Source: Trichopria drosophilae (Eukaryota > Arthropoda > Insecta > Hymenoptera > Diapriidae). Taken from it: 64,000 bases of DNA. The DNA is taken from contig CM059582.1 of NCBI GenBank assembly GCA_030407085.1, forward strand, positions 91,748,501 to 91,812,500. Direction: 5' to 3'. Positions 10,130 to 20,889 of this stretch are shown one piece after another. The notes under the pieces were generated by a model that saw only the letters and a program-made list of their open reading frames with translations, ran no database searches and had not been told where the DNA came from. Position numbers and translations under genes: made by a program. How positions within the stretch are numbered: the first letter of the stretch is position 1; every line of letters starts with the position of its first letter.

Positions 10130-10182
10130 GATAGATAGATGGATAGATAGATATGAATAGATAGATGGATAGATAGACAGAT
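10130..10182 (+). repeat. GATA-type microsatellite
   Basis: Imperfect (GATA)n with GATG and GACA variants, inside T1. Confidence 0.85.
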
Positions 10183-10841
10183 ATCGAGTAAATTGCCGAT
10201 ACGATTTATGACGAATTTGAATTTGAATATAGTCGGTAATTCGGTGTCGACAAAGTATATTGATCGATAAAGACAAACGAGAGATTCGATTTGACAGTTA
10301 GTCTAATTCGGACATTCGGGCGCGAAGGTATCACGGCGAATGTAGGAATAAATAAAACTTTTTGAATTCGAATCTTCGAGTTTTAATCGCGAGTCATATC
10401 CGATTATTTTATTTTAGTCATAAACAAAATGGAATTTAATAAGATTATGCGATAGAAATATTTTACATAAAAGGAATTTGATTTGTAATATTTTGAGGCA
10501 TCGTTAATTTAAAAATAAATTCTGAAAATAAAAGTATAAACATAATTTCATGTAGCCGTACGATTGTGACTGAAACAAAGAAAAAAAGGAGTATTCCTGG
10601 TCCATCCCTGATTTGCTTAAAATAAATAATTAATTAATTTAGAATCGATCGGTCCCACTATTTAAATGCGACAATGATTTAATTGTATTGTTTACCAGAT
10701 TTGACTTCCATTGTCTATTGTTGTGGATTATCCCTCACTGTCTTCTCCTTCCCGTTATTTTCGTTCTTTGTTTATTATTTTTTCTTATTCTTGATTTTAT
10801 AATTTTTCGTTATTATTCCCTTTCCCCCTCCCTGTAGATCC

Positions 10842-10990
10842 ACGCAGCGCGGAAGGACATTGGTCTAACCGTCGTCTTCGAAGCCACTCAGGCTCGGGTG
10901 CATTTTGCACTTGGGGCCCTTCGACCCCGCCGTGGAGCTTGGCTCTGACATGTGGGTCACAACACGCTGGAGAGACTAGGTGCTCTCCAC
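10842..10990 (+). repeat. T1 internal diverged repeat, copy 1
   Basis: Shares with 12485-12665 the near-identical core GGGGCCCTTCGACCCC followed by GTGGAGCTTGGCTCTGACAT and GTGGGTCAC, with weaker similarity on both sides. No coding function recognised. Confidence 0.7.
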
Positions 10991-12484
10991 GCAATTTAGG
11001 CTGTGGGTTGCTGCGGGGGGAGGAGGGAGGTAATCAAAGAAAATATAGATTTATTTCTTGTTAAATTTATTTACAACTTTATTTACGACTTCGTTACGAG
11101 GTCTTGGGCGAAGCCAGGGGAGGAGTAACGTTTGAGAATCATACTAGACTTGAAGCTTACGAAATTTAGTTTAGGCGAATTTAAATATCTGGAGGTCGGA
11201 GTGGCAAGGAGTGGTCCTTTACAATCCGTGTTCGTTCGAAATTGTTATGGTAGGTTTACTTGATAGGACAGAGACTCAAGTAGAAAGCAAAAACAAAATT
11301 GAATTCCTTGTTTCCTATTTGTTTTGTTATTCAATGTATTCATTTAGCGTAAATATATACGATGCATTAGTTTAGAGCGACTTGGATCCCTCCTACATGT
11401 TCAGGCCTCAGTTAGTGAATAATAAAAGTATTAAAAATTAAAATATAAAGAATTTGATTGACTAGACGTTCATGTTTGCCAGGATAGATTTATCGGAATG
11501 TCTATTTACACTCACGAAATGCCTCCCACCGCGCGTACTCCGTGATGCCCCTGTCGCGGTTAGGTTAGCGGATAGTATCCGGCGCGGCCCCCCGCAGGGG
11601 GTCCGGGAGGCAGGGTTGGGGTTGTTCCATACGTGGATATAGACTCAGCCTAGATTTATAAAATGAAAATATGACGAATTAAATGTATTTGAATTGTTTC
11701 TCTATTTTAATCCGCTCCTAAATGTGGGGGAGAATATCGACGGGTTCTGTGGGAAACGGAAAGACGGACAATAGATTTGTGCGCCGGTTCTAGCAGACGC
11801 CATCATTGGCGATAAGACGTCTGAAAGTTATAATTTCCCATCAATAATCAAATCATATTTATCATAGTATCTACGCGATGAAGTAACTGAAGTATCTAAA
11901 TTTACTTGTCCCCAGAACTATTTTGACTTTTACGAACACATGTATATAAAGACTTAAACATCATTCACAACCCCACGAAAATCTTTGGATGTCATGATGG
12001 AAGTGTTGTCACGGCGACCACTATAAAATATCGCGTTTTTATTATCGCACAGCCGACGTGCGGATGTCGACACATAAAGTTAAGATTTATTTACAAACGT
12101 ATTTCTCCGAGAAGTTCATACAAATCATGAATTGATAGTCTTTTGAATTCGGGTGCAGCTAGTTTCCTACATAAATGGGCATTTGAGATATTGGTCAATA
12201 TTGAGAACAGATTTCAAAATATAGTACCAATAATTACGTTGACGGGAGATGAGTTTGTGCGCCCGACTCCAACAGTAAAAAGCGCGACTTTCAGCTGGGG
12301 AAAAAAAAGGGAACTAACTTGATGAGATTAATGTTCCGAATTATAAAAAAGTGTCGAATAGTCTACGTTTGCATTTTATGATTTTTACATGTTTGTATTA
12401 TCGGCCTTGCTCTGAAGAAAAGAAAAAGGGACACTGTAAAAGTGGAAAGGAACTAGACGGACAGAGTGAATTGCTTACTTAACC

Positions 12485-12665
12485 CTTCTCTCCCGCATGG
12501 GCCACACTGCGCGGGAGGATGCGAATCCGACCGTGGCCTACGCCGACCAGGCCCGAGTGCATTTGCATTCGGGGCCCTTCGACCCCACCGTGGAGCTTGG
12601 CTCTGACATGTGGGTCACCACAGTTCGGGGAACCAGGTTCCTCCGAGACAATTCCGGCTGTGGAC
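12485..12665 (+). repeat. T1 internal diverged repeat, copy 2
   Basis: Direct-orientation partner of 10842-10990. The conserved core is about 50 bp and the flanks have diverged. Confidence 0.7.
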
Positions 12666-13113
12666 AGACATGAGGGAGAGAAGTGGGTAGCCAAAAAGGC
12701 TCGTAACTATAATATAAAATGATGTATCGGTTAAACTAAGGATGTAATCGCGAGAGTCGGCCAAGACAGCGCAAGGACGATAATACCGAGATGGATGATA
12801 AATAAAACGAATAAGATCGAAAATAATTTGAAGGCAAATCATCGATAACAAAACTAGATTATTAGAGTAAGATGGACATATAGTGCCTGTATGTGGGCAA
12901 CAATAGTTTCTCGTCATGAAAAATAACGCGAAAATAAGTAACTGGCAAGTTTTGGAATTTCTTTACTTATGTGTCGACTCCGTCTTTGGGAAATTTTCGA
13001 GATATCGACTTTAGAACTTAGTTGTTTATATTGTGGAAAAATTTGACGGACAGTTCAGGCTACACCTTGGCGCGATCCGGAATAAATTTTAAAAATTTAA
13101 ATTATTTTAAATT

Positions 13114-13125
13114 TGTGGGGGAGAA
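13114..13125 (+). promoter_or_regulatory. T1 polypurine tract
   Basis: TGTGGGGGAGAA directly abuts the 3' LTR, as expected for the plus-strand primer. Confidence 0.75.
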
Positions 13126-13757
13126 TGTTCCGGATCGCCACGCGACGAAGCTCCTAATAACCGTTTAGGTCGAGTGGGATAATATATTATAATAAAATTC
13201 CTGTAGAATTAGGAGGAAAATATGAATTAACTTCTTTGCAATTCGTTTGTTTTGGGGCGTGGTTGTTGTTTTCCGAAGTCCTGCCTCTAGTAAACAAATT
13301 ATCCGAACCCGAATAAACAGGCCTGCGAAAGGCACCTTCAGTTAGTTGATCGTGGGGTTCCGAGACGTTCGGACCAGTTTTATCATTATAGTTCGGGTAT
13401 ATCGTAGAGACAGAACCTTGAGGTGCGTTGGTTGTGACTTCCCGGGTCGCTTCGCGGTCTCATCGGTGGGTGAGTAATATTCGATATATCTGTTATTGTA
13501 TATTTTATTATTTATTTATATATTATATAGAAGTGACATTTATTGGCGAGATATGTCTGGGGCAGGGTCCGCTCACAAGCCCCACTGAAGAGTCCGTGAG
13601 CGGACCCGGGACGAAACATCAGCCAACCTATTTATTTATGTTTCTCTAATATTTGAATGTGACTTAGCATGACATAGTAGGAAAATACGGTATTGTTTAT
13701 CAAAATATATATTCGATCCCTATAACCGCGCGACAACCCCCTTCCCTGTAAGTAACA
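13126..13757 (+). repeat. T1 3' LTR
   Basis: 632 bp, collinear with the 5' LTR at a constant offset of 5031 with no length change. Contains the second hammerhead at 13553-13619. Confidence 0.88.
13553..13619 (+). ncRNA. Type III hammerhead ribozyme in T1 3' LTR
   Basis: Identical to 8522-8588 in every stem, core and loop position; predicted cleavage is after 13557. With the 5' copy it would release a 5031-nt RNA (8527-13557 in coordinates). Confidence 0.82.
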
Positions 13758-15440
13758 ACCATGCATTTTCGCAACAGTTCCTCTTCAGTTACAACCGATA
13801 TTGCTAATTTCTTTAATAATTACTTCGGTTCGGTTTATAATGCATATACAAGTTTAAATCCGGTACTTGAACATACAGCTGCTTTACACTCGAGGAATAA
13901 TTTTAGCATATCTACTGCCGAGATTAGCAATGCTATCGGTAACATGAAGGTAATGCGTACTTTAAGTTCTGATGGTATCCCCGCTATTTTAATAAAAAAA
14001 TGTTCAGTGTCCTTGATTAACCCATTATGTCACCTTTTTAATGCCTCATTGAAACAAGGAGTTTTTCCATTAAAATGGAAAGAAATTTTTATTACTCCTA
14101 TTTTTAAGAATGGGGATAAAAATGACGTTGAAAATTATCGTCCAGTAGCGGTGATTAGTAGTATACCTAAGTTATTTGATTCTATAATAGCTAACAAATT
14201 ATATAAAGTATTAACTGCACACATTGTTGATAAACAACATGGTTTCACCAGTGGGAAGTCTACGGTAACTAACTTGTTATTATTTTCCGATTTCGTTTCG
14301 AATGCCTTAACTGTCAATTCACAAGTAGATACAATATACTTTGATTTTACGAAAGCGTTCGATACGATTAATCATTCCATTCTTTTGAGTAAGATTAACC
14401 ACCTTGGATTTCCTGGTCCGTTTATACGTTGGCTTCAGTCCTATTTGTCGAATAGGACTCAACGAGTAAAAATTAGGAATGTCATTTCAGATGCGTGCAA
14501 CGTCCCATCTGGTGTACCACAGGGTTCCCACTTAGGACCAATTCTGTTTAATTTCTATATAAATGATATCTCTAAGGTTATACAATACTCTAAATTCTTG
14601 ATTTTTGCTGACGACATTAAACTTTTTTCTATAATTACGTCACCAAGGGATTCATCAAGAGTACAGACTGATTTGGATTCGATCAGCGTGTGGTCTGAAC
14701 GCAATGCTCTAAATCTTAATATAAATAAATGCAAATGTATGAGTTTCAAGCGGTGTCCACAAAAATTTGAGTTTTCATACATGATAAATAATAAGTCTTT
14801 AACGAGAGTTGACAAACATACGGATCTCGGCGTTATTATTCGTGATGATTTTTCTTTTACGGATCATTTAGCACACTCTTGTTCTAAAGCTTTGAGGATG
14901 TTAGGATTTATTCAAAGAGCCACTCTGAATTTTAAAGATCCAGAGGCGATTACGTATCTTATACGCATATTATATTAGTGATCCCGCATCTAACATATGC
15001 GTCTCCTATCTGGTCTCCATATACCTTGACGGGAATTAATATGTTGGAACGGGTCCAGAGGAAGGCTCTTAGATTTCTTGCGTACAAATCTGGACATCGT
15101 ATGTCTTATTTTGAACATAACTACAATCATATTGCAAAAAAATTTTCTTTTCCGACAATTAAATCGTTACACGCTTATCATGATGTATCATTGTTTACCG
15201 CATTCTCAAATTTTCGTTGGGCACTGACTTAACTAGACTGTTTCCCTTAGGACTACATCTTATTCTATCCGTAACCCACGGATCATATATGAGTCTGTAT
15301 ATCGTAACTACTACTCGTTTTTTTCAACTGTTCCTAGACTCAAGCATTCCTGGAATGATATAAGCGATACTATTAGGAATTGTAATTCGTTTAGTTTATT
15401 TAAAAGATTGTCATCCGATTATTTATATCAATATTATGTA
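13758..15440 (+). pseudogene. C1 ORF2, reverse transcriptase half (broken)
   Basis: Continues C1 ORF2 after T1: the codons on either side of T1 join in frame to match C2. It has SDGIPAILIKK, PIFKNGDK, FDFTKAFDTINH, VPSGVPQGSHLGPILFNFY and FADDIKLF (near 14607), the CR1/Jockey-type RT motif set with catalytic Asp residues present. The frame stops at 14976-14978 and slips to another frame for 14978-15230 (IWSPYTLTGINMLERVQRK); a further slip leaves recognisable C-terminal residues to about 15440. A decayed copy. Confidence 0.82.
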
Positions 15441-15663
15441 TAGTTTGTTTATTCGTGTTCTGTTCCTTTAATCAAAGATATTCTGTATTCACTTATTTGT
15501 GTATATTGTCGCCTGGTGGATCGCATTACAATTTATGTTATGCCAATTTATATTATATTAATTTATTTTATCGTCGTTCCTCTGAAAATGTATTATTATA
15601 CGCTATTTTTTCTTGTAACAAGGGCTCTAATGCCCGTATAGAAATAAATAAATAAATAAATAA
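15441..15663 (+). other. C1 3' UTR and (AAAT)n tail
   Basis: Non-coding, AT-rich, ending GGGCTCTAATGCCCGTATAG and the tetranucleotide tail. C2 has the same terminal GGGCATCAATGCCCGTAAAT form, a short hairpin just before the tail. Confidence 0.7.
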
Positions 15664-15671
15664 ATAATATA

Positions 15672-16359
15672 ATTAAATCGAATTATTAAATAAATTCCAG
15701 CTGTAACTAAAGTTGATGAATGAACTAATGATGAAACTGGGGTTGGTGCAGCTATTGCTGCAGGTAATCATGCAGAAAATGGATATTGAGCACTTTTAGT
15801 AATTGATAATATAATAATTAAAAAAATTATTAAATTATTTAAATTATTAAAATTTATAAAATTTTATCTTCTATAATTAAATGTAATTGATAGTAATATA
15901 ATTATAATAATATCACCAATTCGATTTGATAAAAATGTTAATATTCCACAATTATATCTATATAAATTTTGATAATAAATAATTAAACAATATGAAATTA
16001 ATCCTAATATATCTCAACCTAATATAATTGAAATTATATTTGGACTAATAATTATTAATATTATTGATACAATAAATATAAATAATAAATAAATAAATTG
16101 TAAATAATTTTTATCTATAATATATATATATTCTGAACTATAACATAAAATTATTGAAGAAATAATAAATACAATACTTAAAAATATTAATATTATATAA
16201 TCAATATAAATTAATATATTAAAATTTATTGAATTATTATAAAAAATATTTCATTAAAAAAAAATATTTAAATTTAAATTTTTAAAAATTAATCTTAATA
16301 AAAATAATATAATTCTATAAATTATAAATATAATTATTATTAAAAAATAAATTATTATA
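15672..16359 (-). pseudogene. nad5: NUMT: 5' half of nad5
   Basis: Minus-strand reading gives ND5 from its start (near 16359) through LGWDMLGLISYCLIIYYQN, FLSNRIGD, and the conserved [20 protein letters not shown] segment with [11 protein letters not shown]. Trp is encoded by TGA. It abuts the C1 duplication at 15671; beyond C1 the protein continues at 6879. Confidence 0.88.
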
Positions 16360-16420
16360 ATTTAAAATATTTTTATATCTTTGATATCATAAATCAATAT
16401 TTTATTTAAACTATTTAAAT
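16360..16420 (-). pseudogene. trnH: NUMT: trnH with altered anticodon (ATG)
   Basis: Acceptor ATTTAAA/TTTAAAT is perfect and the anticodon stem TTGAT/ATCAA is perfect around loop TTATGAT. The anticodon reads ATG (16388-16390), where mitochondrial tRNA-His has GTG. Its position between nad5 and nad4 is the standard one, so a G-to-A change at the wobble base is likely decay after transfer. Confidence 0.7.
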
Positions 16421-16421
16421 T

Positions 16422-17235
16422 TAAATTAATATATTAGAATTTATAATTAAAAAATTTAATGGAATTCAATGTAGTATAATTAATATATATTCATTTATAT
16501 AATTATTATAATTTTTAAAATTTTTTAAATTTCCATGTTGTGTTTTTCTATATAAATATATTCTATAAATTGATCTTAAAAATATAATTATTATTAAATT
16601 TAAAATAATTAATAAATTTCATTTAATTAAACTAATTGATATTAATATTTCACTTAATAAATTAATAGGAGGAGCTGATATATTTGAAATACATTAAAAA
16701 AATCATCATATTCTTATATTTGGTATTATTATAATTATACCTTTATTAATTAAAAATCTTCGCCTTTCTAATCGTAGATAATTAAAATTTACTAAACAAA
16801 ATATACCAGGTGAACATAAACCATGTCCTAATGTTATTAAATATCTCCCTTTATATCCTAAATTTCTTAATGTTAATAATATTATTAATATTATTGATAT
16901 ATGAATAATTGAAGAATATGCATCTAATATTTTTAAATCATTTTGAATTAAACAAATTATTCTAAGAATTAATCTTCTAAATATTATTAAAATTATTGTA
17001 TATTTATTATAATAATTTGATAAATTTAATATTATTATATTTGAACGAATAATACCATAACTTCCTAATTTTAATATAATTCTAGCTAAAATTATTCTTC
17101 CTCTAATAGGAGCTTCAACATGAGCTTTAGGTAATCATAAATGAAAATAAAAAATTACTAATTTAATAAAATAGATTAATTGTATTAATAAATAAATTAT
17201 AAAATTATTAAAATTTATTATTAAATATTTATTTA
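16422..17235 (-). pseudogene. nad4: NUMT: 3' part of nad4
   Basis: Minus-strand translation shows hallmark ND4 segments: LPKAHVEAPIRG near 17120, then GYKGRYLITLGHGLCSPGMF near 16830, and the C-terminal end near 16440. It is split by N2; the 13-bp duplication AAATATTTATTTA is at 17223-17235. The 5' part is at 22801. Confidence 0.88.
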
Positions 17236-17446
17236 GTAGTATAGTATAGTAGTAGTATATTTTTTACTCTCTTATGGGGTACAACCTGTTGAGAGGTGAG
17301 GTGAGTTCCGGAATAGACCGAAAACTTAATTCGCAGATACAAGGATAAAAACCATAAAATAAACGCAAAACGCAGGGAATATAAAATATTAAAAAAAGAT
17401 AAGAATAACACAGAGCAAAAGCGCAGTACATTTAGTAAAACTAGAA

Positions 17447-20400
17447 CTAGTCGCCATACAAGAATTGTCTTCGCACGAGTATTGCTCTTATGAATTTACA
17501 TAAGGTTTTCGCTGAGAAAAGGTCAGGTTTACAGATCAAAGTACAAAAAATGTTATTCGGAGAACACGCGGATACATTTGCAACAAAATCACGTCTCACT
17601 GGTGCGAGTAGGGGGCATTCCGTAAAAATGTGACATAGAGAATCGGGGACATTCATATTACATAACGAGCATGGCGATTGGGGATTATAGATGAGATGCA
17701 TACCGGCGAGAGAAAGCGAACGCGTGAAGACTGTCGCTAATCTGAGCTGAGCTCTTACTCTTAGATAAGGGAGAGGCAGACGAGGCGGATACAGCGTATA
17801 CGACGAGTCGCTGAGCTGACGGTAGAGTGGTAGCTGAATATTTTCGGAGTTAAAATATCTTGCTAAATCTTTAGCTCTGCAAGAATCTGCATATTTAGCA
17901 ATTAGTCGCGGACCAACGCTGGCCCAGGACTCAGCGTCAAAGCTGCCCCGCAGGACATCAACCTCCGCTTCATCCAATAGGGAGAAAAGCTGCGTGAGCC
18001 AGTTACGGGGCTCTTCTGGAGATATCACGGATAATTCTCTTAAGCGAATAAGTAAAATCTTGGGCAGCCTTGAGTCGGGAAGTCGGAGGGTCTTAATTAT
18101 CCATTTTATCGATCGATTTAGTATCTCAACCGCAATCGGAGTGATACCGAGTTCTAATCGTATTATATAAGCCGGGGTGTTTCTTGGCAAATGGAGAAGT
18201 CTTTTGAAAAAGTCGATTTGCACCGACTCCAGCCTATCCAAGTGGCGGAGAGCCCAAAACGGAGCCGCGTATAATAGTACCGATGTAACCATAGCTTTGT
18301 ACAGTTTCCAGTATGCGTCCCATGCGTCGATTTTAGCGGAATTTATTACGGCTACGGACGCGGCTGCTGCGGCCCTTGTTCGAGTAACGGCGTCCTCCGA
18401 GGGCTGAAGGCCTGACGTTGATGATGAAAACACTATACCTAAAAACCTGTAGACGCTTTTTACTTCGACTGGAATGTTATTGAAAAGAAAGCCTCTTGAG
18501 AACTGATCGAGCGGACCGGCTCTTCTGAAACAGATTATCTTAGTTTTCTCGACATTTACAGTGAGCCGGTTAATCGAGCAGTAGTCAGAGAGGATTTTAA
18601 GCTTACGGCGAAGGTCTGAGGGGGAAAAAGCAAGAATGGTAAGGTCATCAGCATAGAGGAGCATTAGCAGATCCGTGGATCTGGTAACATCCACTCCGCG
18701 TACCTTATTGTCTCGAAAAAAAGTAACTATGTCTGACAAATATAATATAAACAACAACGGACTCAGAATTTCGCCTTGAAGTACGCCTACCGTTACGTTA
18801 AATCGCGACGTTTCCCCGTTTTCCTTGTTATACAGCACTGACGCAGAGCGATAAAGCGCACTAAGCACCCTGACGAATTTTGCGCTAACACCTAGTCCAA
18901 GTATCTTTCGCCATAGCAGATCGTGAGGGACGGAATCAAAGGCTCTCTTAAAGTCCACAAAAAGGCTATAAAGTTTCGCGTTCCGGCGCCTCAAAACGAC
19001 CTGCGCGGAGGCGAGAAGGCAGAAGATATTATCCTCCGTCCCTCTCCCACCGCGAAAGCCGGATTGTTCCTCCGGTAGGATGTCTCTCTGCGTAGCCCAC
19101 TTGGACAGGCGTGTACATAGGATCTGTGAAAAAATTTTCGCTAGTGCGTTAGTTATTGCGATTAACCGGTAGTTAGAAGGATCGTTACGGGCGCCCTTCT
19201 TATACAAAGTAAAGATCGTCGAATCAGCCCATCCTAACGGGAAGGCTTCCGCCGTAAAAATTCTATTAAAGAGCGAAAGAAGGAGAGAAAGCCATTGATC
19301 GTCCATATGCTTAAACAGTTCCGCAGGTATTTTATCTGGACCAATGGCCTTTCCTACCTTCAGGGTCCTTAGACTTTCCCTAAGTTCAGACACAGAGAAA
19401 GGTGAGTCCAGCGCGGGATCAAAAGTACCAAAATACTGCACGGGCGGCAAATCTATCTCCGGAAAGATCTCGCGGAAGAACGCATTCCAGTTTTCGTCTG
19501 ACACTTGATGGCGTAGTGTAGGTTTCGAACGAAATTGGCGTACTGCAGACCAAAAATCTGCTGAGTTACGGACTTCCGCGAATCTGTCGGCAATATTAGA
19601 GTCGTAAGAGAGTTTTTTGGCAGCTAGTAAATTTGAGTAACACCTACGGGATTCTTTGAATTCTTCCAAAATGGCCGCGCTGTATCCAGACCCCCTCATA
19701 TGTCTCAGGGTGCGAGCTAATGACCTCTTAGCGGAAAGACATTCCTTGTCAAACCACTTTTTCCTGAATCCTAACGGCGAGAGGTTATTGCTAATAACAT
19801 AGTCTTTTAAAAGGCCGGAAGAAAGCGCCGAGTTGCGAATCGTTACAGTTAAATTGTTATAGCACTCGTCGAGATCATTACAAACAGCAGAAACAGTGGT
19901 TTGAAACGAGGCCGCGAGAAACGCATGATATAATGTAAACGCACTAGTTGCCCCGTCCGAGGGGTTCTGAAAACGAGTCACACGACGCAATACAGAGCTT
20001 TGAGCAGGTGTCTGCGAAGAAGAGTTATCTTCGAAGAGATAGAGTTCCACTGACACTGGCAAATGGTCAGAGCCATAAAGATCATCGCCTATCACAAGAT
20101 CGTGAATATAATGAACATGCGGTATCGAGATCCAGACAAGGTCAACAACACTGAAACCCCTCTGTCCGAGAAAAGTATAATGCGCAGGAAAATCACTTAA
20201 CGTTCGACCGTTTAATAAAACAAAATTGTTTATGGACATAAAATCGGACAAAATGGTTCCGCGTTGGTTGAGATTCACGTCATAGGATCGTCTACAAACT
20301 CGCACAGAGGACTCTTCAAAAATTTGAGCTACGTCACTTAATGGGTCAGACGGACCCATCCGACAGTTAAAATCGCCTCCTAAGATGAAAATACAGTCTG

Positions 20401-20889
20401 GAAACTGTTCATTCAGTGAGTCTAGAATAATTTGTAGGGAGGAGAGCAGTGGTTCTAAATCGGAGAGAGGAGAGAAATAAAAGGAGCCGACAATTAAATT
20501 TAGCGGATTCATATTTAATTTATAAAAGAGCCAATGAGGTGACGAATTTAGCAGAGTGAAACTAGAGTTAGGATCAATTAAAGACAAAAGGCCTCCGCTA
20601 CAACGGCCAAAATTACTGGTGCGGATGGCTGGTGAATTAATCACTGAATGATCAGTAAGCAGATCCTCTGCGCGAATTTCGAGATCCCGCCAAGTTTCTG
20701 AAAAGTTCATAATTTTGTGTGCGGAATAAAAACAATTCTTTTTAATGTTAAAAAAACCATGAGCGTTCCAGAAAACTATTTTTAATAAATTCTGACGAAT
20801 AGGAGACTTAATACAGACAGGCGATGATACTGCATCTGGTGACGATGACAATGAAACGTTGACAGAAGACGAAGGACGGGGACAAATTA
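17447..20889 (-). CDS. N2 ORF2: endonuclease-reverse transcriptase (open)
   Basis: The open part from 20851 gives 1134 residues. The endonuclease has WN at 28-29, SETW with E52, LGGDFN with D160 and N162, VVDLVW with D237, and SDH 261-263. The reverse transcriptase has VDFKRAFD, QGEILSPLLF and YADD at residues 733-736 (18644-18655). A C-terminal C-x2-C-x9-H-x4-C knuckle lies near 17640. The frame extends upstream without a stop to about 20965 and overlaps the end of the full ORF1 frame (TAA at 20887-20889) in the -1 phase. There is no ATG before the endonuclease, so I treat the TTG at 20851 as not the true start and favour frameshift expression. No disabling change is visible in ORF2. Confidence 0.87.

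Larger units (their letters stand above)
8727..13125 (+). other. T1 internal region, no coding capacity
   Basis: About 4.4 kb without recognisable retroviral domains in any frame. It holds a GATA microsatellite (10130-10182), a diverged pair of about 150-bp repeats (10842-10990 and 12485-12665), and a 13-nt copy of the polypurine tract (11723-11735). I see nothing else to name. Confidence 0.7.
8095..13757 (+). mobile_element. T1: non-coding LTR element with LTR-borne hammerhead ribozymes (retrozyme-like)
   Basis: Two 632-bp direct repeats (8095-8726 and 13126-13757) start TGTTCC and end ACA. By eye they show about six substitutions and no indels, so the insertion is recent. A primer-binding site follows the 5' LTR and a polypurine tract precedes the 3' LTR. 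The 4.4-kb interior has no frame above about 100 codons and no gag, protease, RT or integrase motif. Each LTR contains a complete hammerhead ribozyme fold. A transcript crossing both would be cut into a 5031-nt unit. Plant retrozymes are non-autonomous LTR elements with hammerheads in the LTRs; this has the same logic at larger size in an animal. Replication must depend on proteins supplied in trans. Confidence 0.85.
6880..15663 (+). mobile_element. CR1-like non-LTR element C1, 5'-truncated, split by T1
   Basis: Begins inside ORF2 just before the endonuclease and ends in an (AAAT)n tail at 15641-15663. An 8-bp duplication ATAATATA lies at 6872-6879 and 15664-15671 in the NUMT. Encoded protein resembles C2 and C5 (same motif order, QGSHLGPILF) but is clearly diverged from them. 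The LTR element T1 interrupts it between 8094 and 13758; removing T1 and one 6-bp duplication restores the frame. Older than T1 and younger than the NUMT. Confidence 0.85.
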
